Shown here one piece after another: positions 24,363 to 33,587 of a stretch of 64,000 bases of DNA. Numbering within the stretch: the first letter of the stretch is position 1; the number at the start of each line of letters is the position of its first letter. Source of the stretch: Myxococcales bacterium. GTDB lineage: Bacteria > Myxococcota_A > Bradymonadia > UBA7976 > UBA1532. The stretch lies in the NCBI GenBank assembly GCA_020633435.1, contig JACKDP010000010.1:62001-126000 (forward strand), written 5' to 3'. The notes below the pieces were generated by a model. That model saw only the letters and a list, made by a program, of their open reading frames with translations, was not told the origin of the DNA and searched no databases. The translations under genes and the position numbers were made by a program.

Positions 24363-26105
24363 CTAGAGGGACTCGAGGTGGCAGAGGAGGGCGTCGAGGT
24401 CGGGGCCGACGGCGGGGTGGCCGTGCTGGCCGCTGGCGTTGAGGTCCGTCCACAGGCTGCGCAGGGTGGGGGCGCTGCCGTCGTGCAGCCACGGCCCACG
24501 GCTGCGGACGCCCAGCAGGCTCGGCGTCTGCACCGGCCCTGCCAGACCTGCCGGGTCGGCCGGCGCTGGCCGGATGGTGTGGCTCAGGCCGTCGGTGGCG
24601 AGGGGGCCGCCGTGGCAGTCGAGGCACCCCGCGGCCGCGAAGACCTCGGCGCCGCGGGCCTGGCAGTCGGCTTCGGTGGCGTCGAGGGGCGGGCGGGGGC
24701 GGGGGAGCGGGAGCTCGGCCATGTAGGTGGCGATGGCGCCCAGGTCGACGACGTCGCCGCTGCCGCCCATGAGGCCGCGGACGGTGGCCTGCACCAGCGT
24801 GAGGGCGTCGGGCAGGTCGCCGGCCCAGTGCAGGGGCAGGAGCTCGGGGCGGGCCATCCAGGCGGGGGGCGTGCGGCGCAGCTTCGCGGGGATGTCGGCG
24901 GTGTGGATGAACCAGCGGAGGCCGTCCTGGCCGCCGTCGGGGTGGCAGCTCGCGCAGGTGACGACGCCGCTGGGGGTGAGGGGGGCGCGGGTGGCGTCGT
25001 GGAAGAGCCGGCGTCCCTCCAGGGCGCGGTCGCTGAGGCGGAGCGCGGTGATGGGGCGGCGCCCGACGGCCAGGAGTGCCGGGTCGGCGGCGAGGTCGAC
25101 GCGGGCGACGGCCCCGTCGAAGGCGACGTCGATCCACACCCGCTGGCCGTCGGCGGAGACGGCGAGGCCGGCGGGGCCGGCGCCGAGGGCGGCGGTGGCG
25201 CGGAGGGTGGGGAGGCCGTCGGCGTCGGGGCGGCCGCAGTCCAGCAGCGCGAAGTCCTGGGTGAACCGGTGCACGACGTAGAGCAGGCCGTCCCGCCAGA
25301 CCGCCGCCGCCGGGCCCGAGAAACGCCGCGGGCCGCCGTCGAACCGGGCGTACCGGGGGCCGCACGCGCCCGCGATCCAGGGCTGAAGCCGGGGCTCGCC
25401 GTCGTGGACGCGCCCGTAGTCCCCCGTCTCCGGGGGGCGCTCGCGGTCGCCGTCGTTCTCGACCGCCTGGAAGACCGCGATGGGGGCGTCGCCGATGGCC
25501 AGGGCCTCGACGGGGCTGGCGGCGTGGGTCGCGTCGGGGCTCAGGTCGCGCTCGACGATGGGGCGCACGGGGCCGCCGGGGGCGTCGGCCGCCTGGGCGA
25601 TCAGCCGCCCCCCGGCCGCGATCCAGAGCCGGTCGTCCGCGAGCGCGAGGGCCGTCGGGGGGCGGCTGAGCGTCCAGACGCGGTCGATGGCGCGCGTCGC
25701 GAGGTCGAGCCGCACCACCCGCAGGTCGTCCCGGCAGGCCAGGAAGGCTGACCTCTCCGTGGCCACGACGGCCTGCGCGCCCGTGCAGGGGAGGGCGACG
25801 TCGACCGCGTCGAGGGTGGCGGGGGTCAGCAGCGTCGCGGCCTCGGCCAGCCCCCGGGCGACCACCAGCCGCTCCCCGGCCCAGGCCAGGGCCCGGGGCC
25901 CGCCGCCGACCGGTACGGCCTGCACGACGGCCAGCGTGTCGGCGTCGATCGCGACCACCTGGTCGTCGTCGGGGGACGCGACCCACACGGTGGCCTCGTC
26001 GGCGCTGAGGACGATGGAGCTGCTCTGGCTGGGATCGTGGCCCAGGGGCTCGGGCTCGGCGCAGGCCCCACCGAGCGTCACCAGGAGAGCCAGCCAGGGG
26101 CGCAC
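24363..26105 (-). CDS. Beta-propeller plus di-heme cytochrome c lipoprotein
   Basis: A 580-aa lipoprotein starting at GTG 26105 (MRPWLALLVTLGGAC, lipobox GGAC). Residues about 25-345 form a YVTN-like propeller with repeated WVASPDDDQVVAIDADTLAV-type strands. Two haem c sites follow: CASCH (384-388) and CLDCH (494-498), in a MauG/cytochrome c peroxidase-like arrangement with a HTADIPAKLRRTPP segment between them. The C-terminal TPSLLGVRSRGPWLHDGSAPTL is typical of the same family. It should act in the periplasm as a redox enzyme or electron carrier. The upstream gene ends one base before this start, so they are co-translated. The substrate is unknown. Confidence 0.85.
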   Translation of the reverse strand: MRPWLALLVTLGGACAEPEPLGHDPSQSSSIVLSADEATVWVASPDDDQVVAIDADTLAVVQAVPVGGGPRALAWAGERLVVARGLAEAATLLTPATLDAVDVALPCTGAQAVVATERSAFLACRDDLRVVRLDLATRAIDRVWTLSRPPTALALADDRLWIAAGGRLIAQAADAPGGPVRPIVERDLSPDATHAASPVEALAIGDAPIAVFQAVENDGDRERPPETGDYGRVHDGEPRLQPWIAGACGPRYARFDGGPRRFSGPAAAVWRDGLLYVVHRFTQDFALLDCGRPDADGLPTLRATAALGAGPAGLAVSADGQRVWIDVAFDGAVARVDLAADPALLAVGRRPITALRLSDRALEGRRLFHDATRAPLTPSGVVTCASCHPDGGQDGLRWFIHTADIPAKLRRTPPAWMARPELLPLHWAGDLPDALTLVQATVRGLMGGSGDVVDLGAIATYMAELPLPRPRPPLDATEADCQARGAEVFAAAGCLDCHGGPLATDGLSHTIRPAPADPAGLAGPVQTPSLLGVRSRGPWLHDGSAPTLRSLWTDLNASGQHGHPAVGPDLDALLCHLESL

Positions 26106-26106
26106 G

Positions 26107-27683
26107 TCAGGGCACCGTCAGGCCGAACTCGACGACGTTGAGCTGCTTGTCGCAGCGCAGCTCGGTGCCCATGAAGGGCAGCACCGCCGGGTCGCCCGAC
26201 GCCACCATCGACGCCTCGCCGGGCACGAAGTCCAGATCCAGGTAGGCGGTGACCTTGTAGCTGCCCGCCGGCAACTCCACGGTTTCATGGATGATTTCGC
26301 TCGGGATGGCGTCGAGCGCGAGGTCGGCCTCGATGGTGTCGAGCTGCTCGGCGCCCGGCGTCGGGCCCGCCAGCCCCACCTCGTCGGCGCGGAAGACGCC
26401 GGCGAAGAGGCGACCGGAGACCGGGAAGCTCAGGTTCGAGAACTCGGTGAGGGACTCGCCCGCCACGAACCGCAGCAGGAAGCGACCGCTCTCGGCGGGC
26501 TGCCCGCCGACGGCGGCGCACGGGTCCTCGGCGTCGGCCATGTCTGCCGGGACGGCCCGCCCCGGATCGGGCGGCGCCAGGAACGGCGTGTCCTGGAGCG
26601 CATGGGGCGGCGAGGCGTGCTCGTGGTAGAGCCGCAGGGCACCGCCCCGGACGATCAGGTGGATGAACGCCTCGCCCTGGAAGCCGGGGTCGCTGTAGTC
26701 GTAGGTGACCTGGGCGCCCTCACGAGCGAACCCGGCGACCGCGTTGGCCGCCAGGCGGTCCGCCGTGAGCGTCCACAGCGTCGAGCCCTCGGGGATGGTC
26801 GGGCCGCGCGCGAGGGAGCGGATGCTCCGATCCTTCAGCCGGTAGCCCAGGTCGACCTCGATGACCTCGCCGAGGTTCACGCAGAACTGGTACCAGGAGT
26901 GCGGCGCCGTCACGGCGTCGTTGTCGTCGCCACCGCAGGTCCCGCTGGTCCCCTCTTCGCCAGTCAGCGCGCCCAGCAGCAGGTTGCGCATGCTGCCATA
27001 GCTGAGAGAGATGGGCGCCCGCGCTGACAGGCGCTCCCATGGCTGGCCCACCTCGGCCGCGGCCCCTCGGTTGTCTTCCAGGATGGACAGCCGCGGCGAC
27101 TCACCGCTCACCCGCAGCCATGGCCCCTCGACCCGCAGCGTCAGGCTGCCTCCCTGCGCCGAGTGGCCTTCCCACGCGACGAAGAAGTCATCGCGCTCGG
27201 TGGCCGCCAGCACGCCCAGGGCCTGCTCGGCCGCGTCGGCCCAAAGCGCGCCGTACTCCAGCGAGGCCGGCACCCGCACCACCGGGAACGGCTCCGGGTA
27301 GGCGGATCCCACCGGCGCCACCACCAGGGTGAGCTCGACCTGCGTCGGCGTGCTGGCCGACGCCCCGACCCGCAGCGTCAGCCCCTCCGTGAGCTCGACG
27401 TCGGCCGTCCCCCGCCGCTCGCCAGCGCGCGGGCCCGGGCGCCGAAGAGCTGGTCCGCCAGATCGGCCAGCTTCGCCGCGTCCATGGGCACGTCCAGGCT
27501 GAAGCGCGTCGATGCCACCGGGGCCGGGGTGTCGTCCACCATCCGGTCCTCGGCGGGCGCGAACGTCATCGGCGCTTCGGGGGTCTCGCACTGGGCCGGC
27601 GCGGCGGCCACCGGGTCGGCGCCCCCGTTGGCGTCACAGCCAGCGGCGGCCAGGGCCGCGATCAACAACAGAGTGTGTTTCAA
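26107..27683 (-). pseudogene. Lipoprotein partner of the di-heme protein, interrupted by a frameshift
   Basis: The start is TTG 27683 behind GGAGA, giving a lipoprotein start (KHTLLLIAALAAAGC) and about 90 residues in one frame up to ARALASGGG. The remaining 435 residues (TADVELTEGLTLRVG... to the TGA at 26109-26107) lie in another frame. The join falls at a run of five Cs on the plus strand (27409-27413); one more base would give a smooth SGGGTADVEL. The total length is one short of a multiple of three. The rest is beta-rich with paired cysteines and a repeated acidic pattern. The family is not recognised. It sits immediately upstream of the di-heme propeller, so the two are likely functional partners if the shift is an artefact. 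Confidence 0.7.
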
Positions 27684-27757
27684 GGGATTCTCCGGGCGCG
27701 GGGCACCGTCGCGACAGCATGCCAGAGGCCGCCGGGCCGCGACAACGCGCGCTGGAA

Positions 27758-29173
27758 CTACCTCAGAAACACCAGCACATACACCGTTGCCAGCGCGATC
27801 TGTGCGGCTGCGTACGGCGCCGCCAGCTTGACGAAGCCGCCGAAGGTCATGGGCAGCTTGTTCTTGTGGATGATGGTGACGGCCACGAGGGTGGAGGCGC
27901 TGCCGATGGGGGTGAGGTTGCCACCCAGGTTGGCGCCGAAGATCACCGACCACCACAGCGAGGAGTCGCCCGGGGTGCCGAGGCCTTCCAGGATGCGGGC
28001 GAGCATGGCGGCGAGCGGGATGTTGTCGGTGACGGAGCTGAAGGCGGCCGAGCTGGCCAGGAGCGCGGCGCTGCCGCCCACGTCGCCGAGGTCGATGATC
28101 CACGCGAGGCCGTGGCCGATGAGGCCCAGGACCTGGGCGTGCTCCATGACGTTGATGACGACGAACAGCGCGGCGAAGAAGGCCAGCAGGTCCCAGTCGA
28201 CGGCCCGGTAGAACTGGTCGGCCTCGCTCTTGTAGCGCAGCAGCAGCAGGGCCGCGAAGCCGAGGGCGACGTACGCCATGCCCAGGTCGCTGACCCAGGG
28301 CAGCACGGAGGCGGCCGCGATGGTGCCGATGAAGAGCACCGTGGCGACGCCCGAGAAGGTGAAGAACGCGCGGCTCTCGATGCCATCGTTCTCATCGAAG
28401 CCTGCCACCTGGCGGCGAGCCTCGGCGCGCTCGGCCTCCGTCTGCAGCCGCCGGATCTTGAACTGCCGCGCGCCGATCCACACCGTGAGCGCGAAGGCGA
28501 CGAGCGTGAACGGCGCCGCCGCCACGAAGAAGTCGACGAAGCTGATGCCCGCCGCCGTGCCCACGATGATGTTCGGGACGGACGAGATGAGGGTCAGCAG
28601 GCCGCCCACGTTGGTGAGCAGGCCCTCCACCAGCAAGAAGCCCAGCAGCTTGTCGCGCCGGCCCAGCTTGTCGAGGCTCACGGCCGTGAGGGAGCCCACG
28701 ATGATCATCGCGGTGACGTTGTTGAGGACGGCCGAGAAGCCGACGGTCATCGCGCCGTAGAGCCAGAGCAGCCGCAGCGGGTCGCCGCCGGAGCGCTTGG
28801 TGATCCAGACCGCGATCCAGGTGAAGAGGCCCGACCGGGAGACGACGTCCACGAAGACGCTCGAGCCCAGGATGATGCCGATGACCGCCCAGTCGACCCC
28901 CTGCAGGAAGACCGGGATGGGCAGGGCCTCGCCGAAGATGTTGAGGACGGGGCCCACCGGCAGCAGGTGGAAGGCGGCCCCCGCGAGGACCGTCACGACC
29001 GCGAAGATGCCCGCAATCACAGACTTTTTCGCGTGCAGTTTCTCTTCGAGGGCCAGGCAGACGATCAGCCCCACCAGCAGGCCGGCGAAGAGCAGGGTGA
29101 CCCCGAGGGGCACGGCGTGGGCCCCGGCGGGGGCGGCGAGGATGGGGGGCAAGATCGGGCTCCCGGTCAGCAA
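27758..29173 (-). CDS. ArsB/NhaD-type ion or anion transporter
   Basis: A 471-aa inner-membrane protein with about eleven hydrophobic segments. Signature stretches of the ion-transporter superfamily are visible: SAVLNNVTAMIIVGSLTAV, LLTNVGGLLTLISSVPNII and, in the second half, SSVTDNIPLAAMLA and GANLGGNLTPIGSASTLVA. The paired half-helix motifs (NNVTA, TDNIP) are those of NhaD sodium/proton antiporters and ArsB/citrate carriers. I cannot tell ions from organic anions. The start is uncertain (TTG 29173, no good ribosome binding site). It follows the amidohydrolase gene by 42 bp on the same strand, so it may carry a substrate or product of amino-acid metabolism. Confidence 0.82.
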   Translation of the reverse strand: MLTGSPILPPILAAPAGAHAVPLGVTLLFAGLLVGLIVCLALEEKLHAKKSVIAGIFAVVTVLAGAAFHLLPVGPVLNIFGEALPIPVFLQGVDWAVIGIILGSSVFVDVVSRSGLFTWIAVWITKRSGGDPLRLLWLYGAMTVGFSAVLNNVTAMIIVGSLTAVSLDKLGRRDKLLGFLLVEGLLTNVGGLLTLISSVPNIIVGTAAGISFVDFFVAAAPFTLVAFALTVWIGARQFKIRRLQTEAERAEARRQVAGFDENDGIESRAFFTFSGVATVLFIGTIAAASVLPWVSDLGMAYVALGFAALLLLRYKSEADQFYRAVDWDLLAFFAALFVVINVMEHAQVLGLIGHGLAWIIDLGDVGGSAALLASSAAFSSVTDNIPLAAMLARILEGLGTPGDSSLWWSVIFGANLGGNLTPIGSASTLVAVTIIHKNKLPMTFGGFVKLAAPYAAAQIALATVYVLVFLR

Positions 29174-29215
29174 CGCTCTGAGAGTGTGGGCGAGGCCGCG
29201 CTGGAGGCCAAGGGA

Positions 29216-30376
29216 TCAGGGCGGCAGGGCGTCCTCGACGAGGGCGGCGAAGAGGGCGACGCCTGCCGGGGCGACCTCGTCGTTGAAGTCGTACCGCGTG
29301 TTGTGCAGGCCGCAGGCGTGGGGGCCGCCGTCCTGGCCGAGCCACAGGTAGGCGCCGGGGCAGGCCTCGAGCATGAAGGCGAAGTCCTCGGCGCCCATGC
29401 TGGCCGGCAGCTCGGTGTGGACGGAATCGAAGAGGGCTGCACCGACGCGGGCAGCGGTGCGGGCCGGCTCGGCGTGGTTGACGGTGGGCGGGTAGCCGAG
29501 CTGCCAGTCGAGCTCGATCTCGGCCCCGGTGGCCGCCGCGATGCCCGCGCAGACCCGGCGGACGTCTGCCTCCAGGCGCGCGCGGGTGGCCGCCGTGAGG
29601 GCGCGCGCGGTGCCGGCGAGCGTCACGGCGTCGGGGATGACGTTGTAGGCGCTGCCGCCGTGGATCTGGCAGATGCTCAGGACGGCCGCGTCGGCGGGGT
29701 CCGTGGTCCGGCTGATGAGGGGCTGCAGCGCCGTGACGAGCTGCGCGGCGACGACGACCGGGTCGAGGCAGAGGTGGGGCATGGCGGCGTGGCCGCTCTT
29801 GCCGCGCACCACCACGTCGAACTGGTCGGCGGAGGCCATCATGGCCCCCGGGCGCACGGCCAGCGCGCCCACCGGCAGGGCCGGCCAGTTGTGGATGGCG
29901 TAGATGACGTCGCACGGGAAGCGGGCGAAGAGGCCGTCCTTGATCATGGCCTGCGCCCCGCCCTCGCCCTCCTCGGCGGGCTGGAAGATGGCGTGGACCG
30001 TGCCGTTGAAGCGCCGCGTCTCGGCCAGGTGGCGGGCGGCGCCGAGGAGCATCGTCATGTGGCCGTCGTGGCCGCAGCCGTGGAAGACGCCGGGGTGGGT
30101 CGAGCGCCAGGGGCGGTCGCCGGCCTCCTGCATGGGCAGGGCGTCCATGTCGGCGCGCAGGCCGACGCGGCCGGGGCCGTCGCCGACGCGCAGGGTGCCC
30201 ACGACGCCCGTGCCGCCGATGCCCGTCGCGACCTCCCAGCCCAGGGCGGCCAGGCGCTCGGCGATGAACGCGGCCGTCTGGACCTCGGCGTAGGCGAGCT
30301 CGGGCCGGCTATGCAGGTGGCGGCGCCAGGCCGTGAGGTCGGGCTGCAAGGCCTTGATTTCAGACGAGATCTTCAT
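29216..30376 (-). CDS. M20D family amidohydrolase (aminoacylase or hippurate hydrolase type)
   Basis: A 386-aa cytoplasmic metallopeptidase-fold enzyme. Metal-binding motifs include GLRADMDALPMQE (75-84), HGCGHDGHM (99-107; C101 and H103) and FQPAEEGEGGA (131-141, catalytic Glu). IHNWPALPVG and a late HNTRYDFND complete the set. The family removes acyl groups from amino acids or hydrolyses peptide-like amides, often using manganese. Its ATG overlaps the stop of the aminotransferase as ATGA (30373-30376), so the two are translated together. De-acylation followed by transamination would be a coherent amino-acid salvage step. The exact substrate cannot be read from sequence. Confidence 0.9.
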   Translation of the reverse strand: MKISSEIKALQPDLTAWRRHLHSRPELAYAEVQTAAFIAERLAALGWEVATGIGGTGVVGTLRVGDGPGRVGLRADMDALPMQEAGDRPWRSTHPGVFHGCGHDGHMTMLLGAARHLAETRRFNGTVHAIFQPAEEGEGGAQAMIKDGLFARFPCDVIYAIHNWPALPVGALAVRPGAMMASADQFDVVVRGKSGHAAMPHLCLDPVVVAAQLVTALQPLISRTTDPADAAVLSICQIHGGSAYNVIPDAVTLAGTARALTAATRARLEADVRRVCAGIAAATGAEIELDWQLGYPPTVNHAEPARTAARVGAALFDSVHTELPASMGAEDFAFMLEACPGAYLWLGQDGGPHACGLHNTRYDFNDEVAPAGVALFAALVEDALPP

Positions 30377-31524
30377 CGGCCGAGCCTCCGGGCGACGACC
30401 TCGACGCCGCGCAGGACGACGTCGGGCGGGGCGGCGGTGTAGCAGAGGCGGACGTGGGTGGGGTAGGGGCCGAAGCTCTCGCCGGGCGCCAGGAAGACGC
30501 CCTCCTCCACCACATCCTCCAGGAAGCCGGCGAGGCCCCGGTCGTCCAGGCCGTCGGCGACGTCCACGAAGAGGAACGTGCTGCCGGCGGGGGCGGGCAG
30601 GCCCAGCCGCTCGGCGGCGGCGCGGCCCACGGCGGCGTACTTCGTCGCGGCGTCGGCGGCCCAGGCGTCGCCGGGGCCCGCGAGCGCGGCGCGGGCGCAG
30701 AGCTGGGCGACGGTCGGGGCGGCGTAGAAGCTGTGGGTCGAGACCTTGCGCGCGGCCTCCATCGCCGCGGCGGGGCCGATCATGAAGCCGCAGCGGTTGC
30801 CGGCCATGCCGTAGGCCTTGCTGAACGAATGCGTCGAGAAGGTGCGCTCGGGGGCCAGGGGCCGCGTGTACACATGGGGCGCGCCCCACGCGTAGTGCTC
30901 GTACACCTCGTCCGCCAGGATCCACAGGTCGTGGCGGCGGGCGAGGCCGACCAGGGCCTCCAGCCAGTCGCCCGGGATGACGAGGCCCGTGGGGTTGCTG
31001 GGGGTGTTCCAGTAGACGGCCACGGTGCGATCGGTGATGGCGGCCGCCAGGGCGGCCTCGGCGGAGGCGGCGTCCGAGGCCACGCCGAAGAAGGGCACGA
31101 GCACCGGCACCGCCCCGAAGGTGCGCACGATGCCGGCGATGAGGGGCCAGAACGGCGCGAGGATGACGACCTCGTCCCCGGGGTTGACGATGGCCCCGAT
31201 GACGGCGCCCAGGCCGCCGGTGGCGCCCGCGGTGACGAGCACCTCGCCGCGCTCGGCGCCGAGGCCCTGGGTGCGGGCGGTGCGATCGATGATGGCGTCG
31301 AGCAGGTCCAGCCGCCCCTGGGGGGCGGTGTAGCGGTGCATGCCCGGGTGCGTCGCCTCCGTGAAGTTCTCCGCCCGGCAGCCCTCGGCAGGGGGCAGGT
31401 ACGTGTCGCCGACGTGCAGGGGGTAGATCTCTCCCTGGTAGGTCGCGAGCTTGTGGGCGAGGCGGCTGTAGACCGAGCCGGTGATGCCGGCCAGGGTCGA
31501 GGCGAAGGCGGGGTGGCGGGGCAT
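30373..31524 (-). CDS. Class I/II pyridoxal-phosphate aminotransferase
   Basis: A 383-aa enzyme from ATG 31524, chosen because GAGAGGA lies six bases upstream; an ATG at 31551 is the alternative. PLP-binding features include YWNTPSNPTG (N177), LADEVYEHY (D205, Y208) and the Schiff-base lysine K236 in THSFSKAYGMAGNRCGF. It should transfer amino groups between an amino acid and a 2-oxo acid in the cytoplasm. Its stop overlaps the amidohydrolase start. The MscS gene lies 51 bp upstream on the same strand and might be part of the same transcript. Substrate specificity is not evident. Confidence 0.9.
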   Translation of the reverse strand: MPRHPAFASTLAGITGSVYSRLAHKLATYQGEIYPLHVGDTYLPPAEGCRAENFTEATHPGMHRYTAPQGRLDLLDAIIDRTARTQGLGAERGEVLVTAGATGGLGAVIGAIVNPGDEVVILAPFWPLIAGIVRTFGAVPVLVPFFGVASDAASAEAALAAAITDRTVAVYWNTPSNPTGLVIPGDWLEALVGLARRHDLWILADEVYEHYAWGAPHVYTRPLAPERTFSTHSFSKAYGMAGNRCGFMIGPAAAMEAARKVSTHSFYAAPTVAQLCARAALAGPGDAWAADAATKYAAVGRAAAERLGLPAPAGSTFLFVDVADGLDDRGLAGFLEDVVEEGVFLAPGESFGPYPTHVRLCYTAAPPDVVLRGVEVVARRLGR

Positions 31525-31575
31525 GGGCGTCCTCTCGTGCGAGGACGCCATCTTGGCGAAACCGGGGGGGCGCGT

Positions 31576-32373
31576 CTACGCGGCGTTCTTGATGGTGAGC
31601 CGCTGCTCGGGCACCGGGTAGCCGGCGGCGCCGAAGGTGGTGGCGATGGCCTTGTTCTGGGCGAAGAAGACGTCCCAGTAGTGGGCGGTGTGGCAGAAGG
31701 AGCGCACCGTCAGCACCGGGCCGGCCAGGGTGAAGGTGTTGATGTAGATCTCGGGGGCCTGGGCGATGTTGGGGATCTCGGCCAGGGCGGCCAGCAGGCG
31801 GGCCTTGGCGTCCTCGGTGTCGACGCCGTGGGCGAGCTGGGCGGCGCCCTCGACGCGGCGGAAGGGGTTGGCCGAGAAGTTCTTGATGGTGCCGCCGAAG
31901 ACGGCGTTGTTGCCCACGAAGGTGCGCACGTTGTCGGGGGTGTTGATGGCCGTCACGAAGAGGCCCACCTCGAGCACGGTGCCCTCGATGCCGCCGACGA
32001 TCACGTAATCGCCGACCTTGAAGGGCCGCAGGACGATCATGAAGACGCCGGCGGCGAAGTTGGCGAGCAGGCCCGACCAGGCCATGCCGATGGCGACGCC
32101 CGCGGCGGCCAGCAAGCCGGCGAAGGTCGTCGTCTCGACGCCAAAGACGCCGAGTATCGCGATGACCAGGATGACGTTGAGCAGGACGCCGGTGGCCGAC
32201 TGGATGTAGCGGACGAGGGTGGAGTCGAGCTTCTGGCGACCCAGGCTGACGCCGATGAGCTTGCCGACCATGCCGATGAGGTAGCGGCCGACGATCCACA
32301 GGACGATGGCGCCGAGGATCTTGCCGCCGATGTCGATGCCGAAGGTGTAGGCCTGGCTGAGGAAGTTGTCCAT
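31576..32373 (-). CDS. MscS-type small-conductance mechanosensitive channel
   Basis: A 265-aa membrane protein from ATG 32373 (MDNFLSQAYTFG); an earlier in-frame start at 32490 lacks a signal and is unlikely. Three transmembrane segments occupy residues about 15-125. The pore helix is VAIGMAWSGLLANFAAGVFMIVL, with the small-residue spacing of MscS TM3. The beta domain follows with FKVGDYVIVGGIEGTV, and TFVGNNAVFGGTIKNFSANPFRRVE is the family signature. MscS opens on membrane tension to release solutes in osmotic downshock. It is divergent from a DMT-like gene across a 143-bp gap holding an inverted repeat. Confidence 0.93.
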   Translation of the reverse strand: MDNFLSQAYTFGIDIGGKILGAIVLWIVGRYLIGMVGKLIGVSLGRQKLDSTLVRYIQSATGVLLNVILVIAILGVFGVETTTFAGLLAAAGVAIGMAWSGLLANFAAGVFMIVLRPFKVGDYVIVGGIEGTVLEVGLFVTAINTPDNVRTFVGNNAVFGGTIKNFSANPFRRVEGAAQLAHGVDTEDAKARLLAALAEIPNIAQAPEIYINTFTLAGPVLTVRSFCHTAHYWDVFFAQNKAIATTFGAAGYPVPEQRLTIKNAA

Positions 32374-32441
32374 GACTCCGTTCTCCGAGAGGTGGGTGGG
32401 CGTTCGGCCCAGCGGTGTTTGAAGACCACGGAGAGGGCGAA

Positions 32442-32462
32442 ATGTCACGCGAGATGTGACAT
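32442..32462. promoter_or_regulatory. Inverted repeat, possible operator between mscS and a DMT-like gene
   Basis: ATGTCAC, seven bases, then GTGACAT: perfect 7-bp arms, in the divergent gap. It is centred 79 bp from the mscS start and 65 bp from the other start, a suitable place for shared control. Confidence 0.4.
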
Positions 32463-32516
32463 CGTGATCATGGCCGTGAGCAATCGTCACGCTCCGGCAA
32501 CGGAAAGGAGGGCGTC

Positions 32517-33548
32517 ATGGGCCTTCCCCGCCTCCGGTCCCTGGCCCGCCTCGGCATCTGGGGCTTCGCCCTGGGCTACTTCCTGGCCTACGTCCCCTAC
32601 TCGGCGCTGACCAAGGCCCTCTCCGGGGGGCACCTGGCGAGCTACCCCGAGCACGTCTCCGGCTTCGAGCTCCTGCCTATCTCGGCGCTCGCCTCGCTGG
32701 TGGCGATGTTCATCGCCATCACCGTCCTGGGCTGGTGGCAACATGCCAGCCGGCTGCGCGTCGGGCGCTGGTCCATCCCGTTCCCCGGCCGCTGGACGTT
32801 CCTCTCGGGCCTCTGCACCGCGGGCATCATCGCCACGACGACGCTGGCCTACACCTTCGAGGGGGTGTCCATCGTCTTCATGATGCTGCTGATGCGCGGC
32901 GGCCTGCTGGTGCTCGCGCCCATCGTCGACAAGGTGACGGGCCGCCGCGTCCGCTGGTTCTCCTGGGCCGCCCTGGCCATGAGCATGGGCGCGCTGCTCG
33001 TCGCCTTCTCTTCCGACGCGGGCTTCGCCGTCACCGCCACCGCCCTGGCCGACGTCTTCATCTACCTGCTGTCGTACTTCGTGCGGCTGCGTTTCATGAG
33101 CAAGATCGCGAAGTCGGACGATCCCGTCGTGCGCGCCCGCTACTTCGTCGAGGAGCAGATGGTGGCGACGCCGGCCATGGTGGCGGTGCTGGTGGTGCTG
33201 GCCTTCATCGACCACGGGCAGTTCAGCCATGACATCCGCGCGGGGTTCACCACCTTCTTCGACCGGCCCATCGTGCTCCAGGGCATCCTCGTGGGGCTGT
33301 TCTCTCAGGGCACCGGCATCTTCGGCGGCCTCATCCTGCTGGATGGGCGCGAGAACAGCTTCTGCATCCCCGTGAACCGGGCGTCGAGCATCCTGGCCGG
33401 GGTGGCCGCCTCGTATGTGCTCGTGGCCATTGGCCTGCCCGCCCCCGACGCCAGCCAGCTCCTCGGCGCGAGCCTCATCGTCGGCGCCATCGGCTTCCTC
33501 TCCATCCCGCCGCTGCTGGAGAAGCGCCGCGCACGCCGGGCGCTCTGA
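32517..33548 (+). CDS. DMT-like multispanning membrane protein
   Basis: A 343-aa inner-membrane protein from ATG 32517 behind GGAAAGGAGGG. About nine to ten hydrophobic helices are visible, including GIWGFALGYFLAYVPYSAL, ALASLVAMFIAITVLGWW and GASLIVGAIGFLSIPPLL. The internal repeat of four to five helices and the segment TTLAYTFEGVSIVFMMLLMRGG resemble the drug/metabolite transporter (EamA) superfamily. The C-terminus is basic (EKRRARRAL). The substrate is unknown. It is divergent from mscS and followed 39 bp later by an unrelated Cys-rich lipoprotein. Confidence 0.75.
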   Translation: MGLPRLRSLARLGIWGFALGYFLAYVPYSALTKALSGGHLASYPEHVSGFELLPISALASLVAMFIAITVLGWWQHASRLRVGRWSIPFPGRWTFLSGLCTAGIIATTTLAYTFEGVSIVFMMLLMRGGLLVLAPIVDKVTGRRVRWFSWAALAMSMGALLVAFSSDAGFAVTATALADVFIYLLSYFVRLRFMSKIAKSDDPVVRARYFVEEQMVATPAMVAVLVVLAFIDHGQFSHDIRAGFTTFFDRPIVLQGILVGLFSQGTGIFGGLILLDGRENSFCIPVNRASSILAGVAASYVLVAIGLPAPDASQLLGASLIVGAIGFLSIPPLLEKRRARRAL

Positions 33549-33587
33549 CGGGTGCCCGGGAGGGGCCGCTTCGGCTAGACTTCCGTC

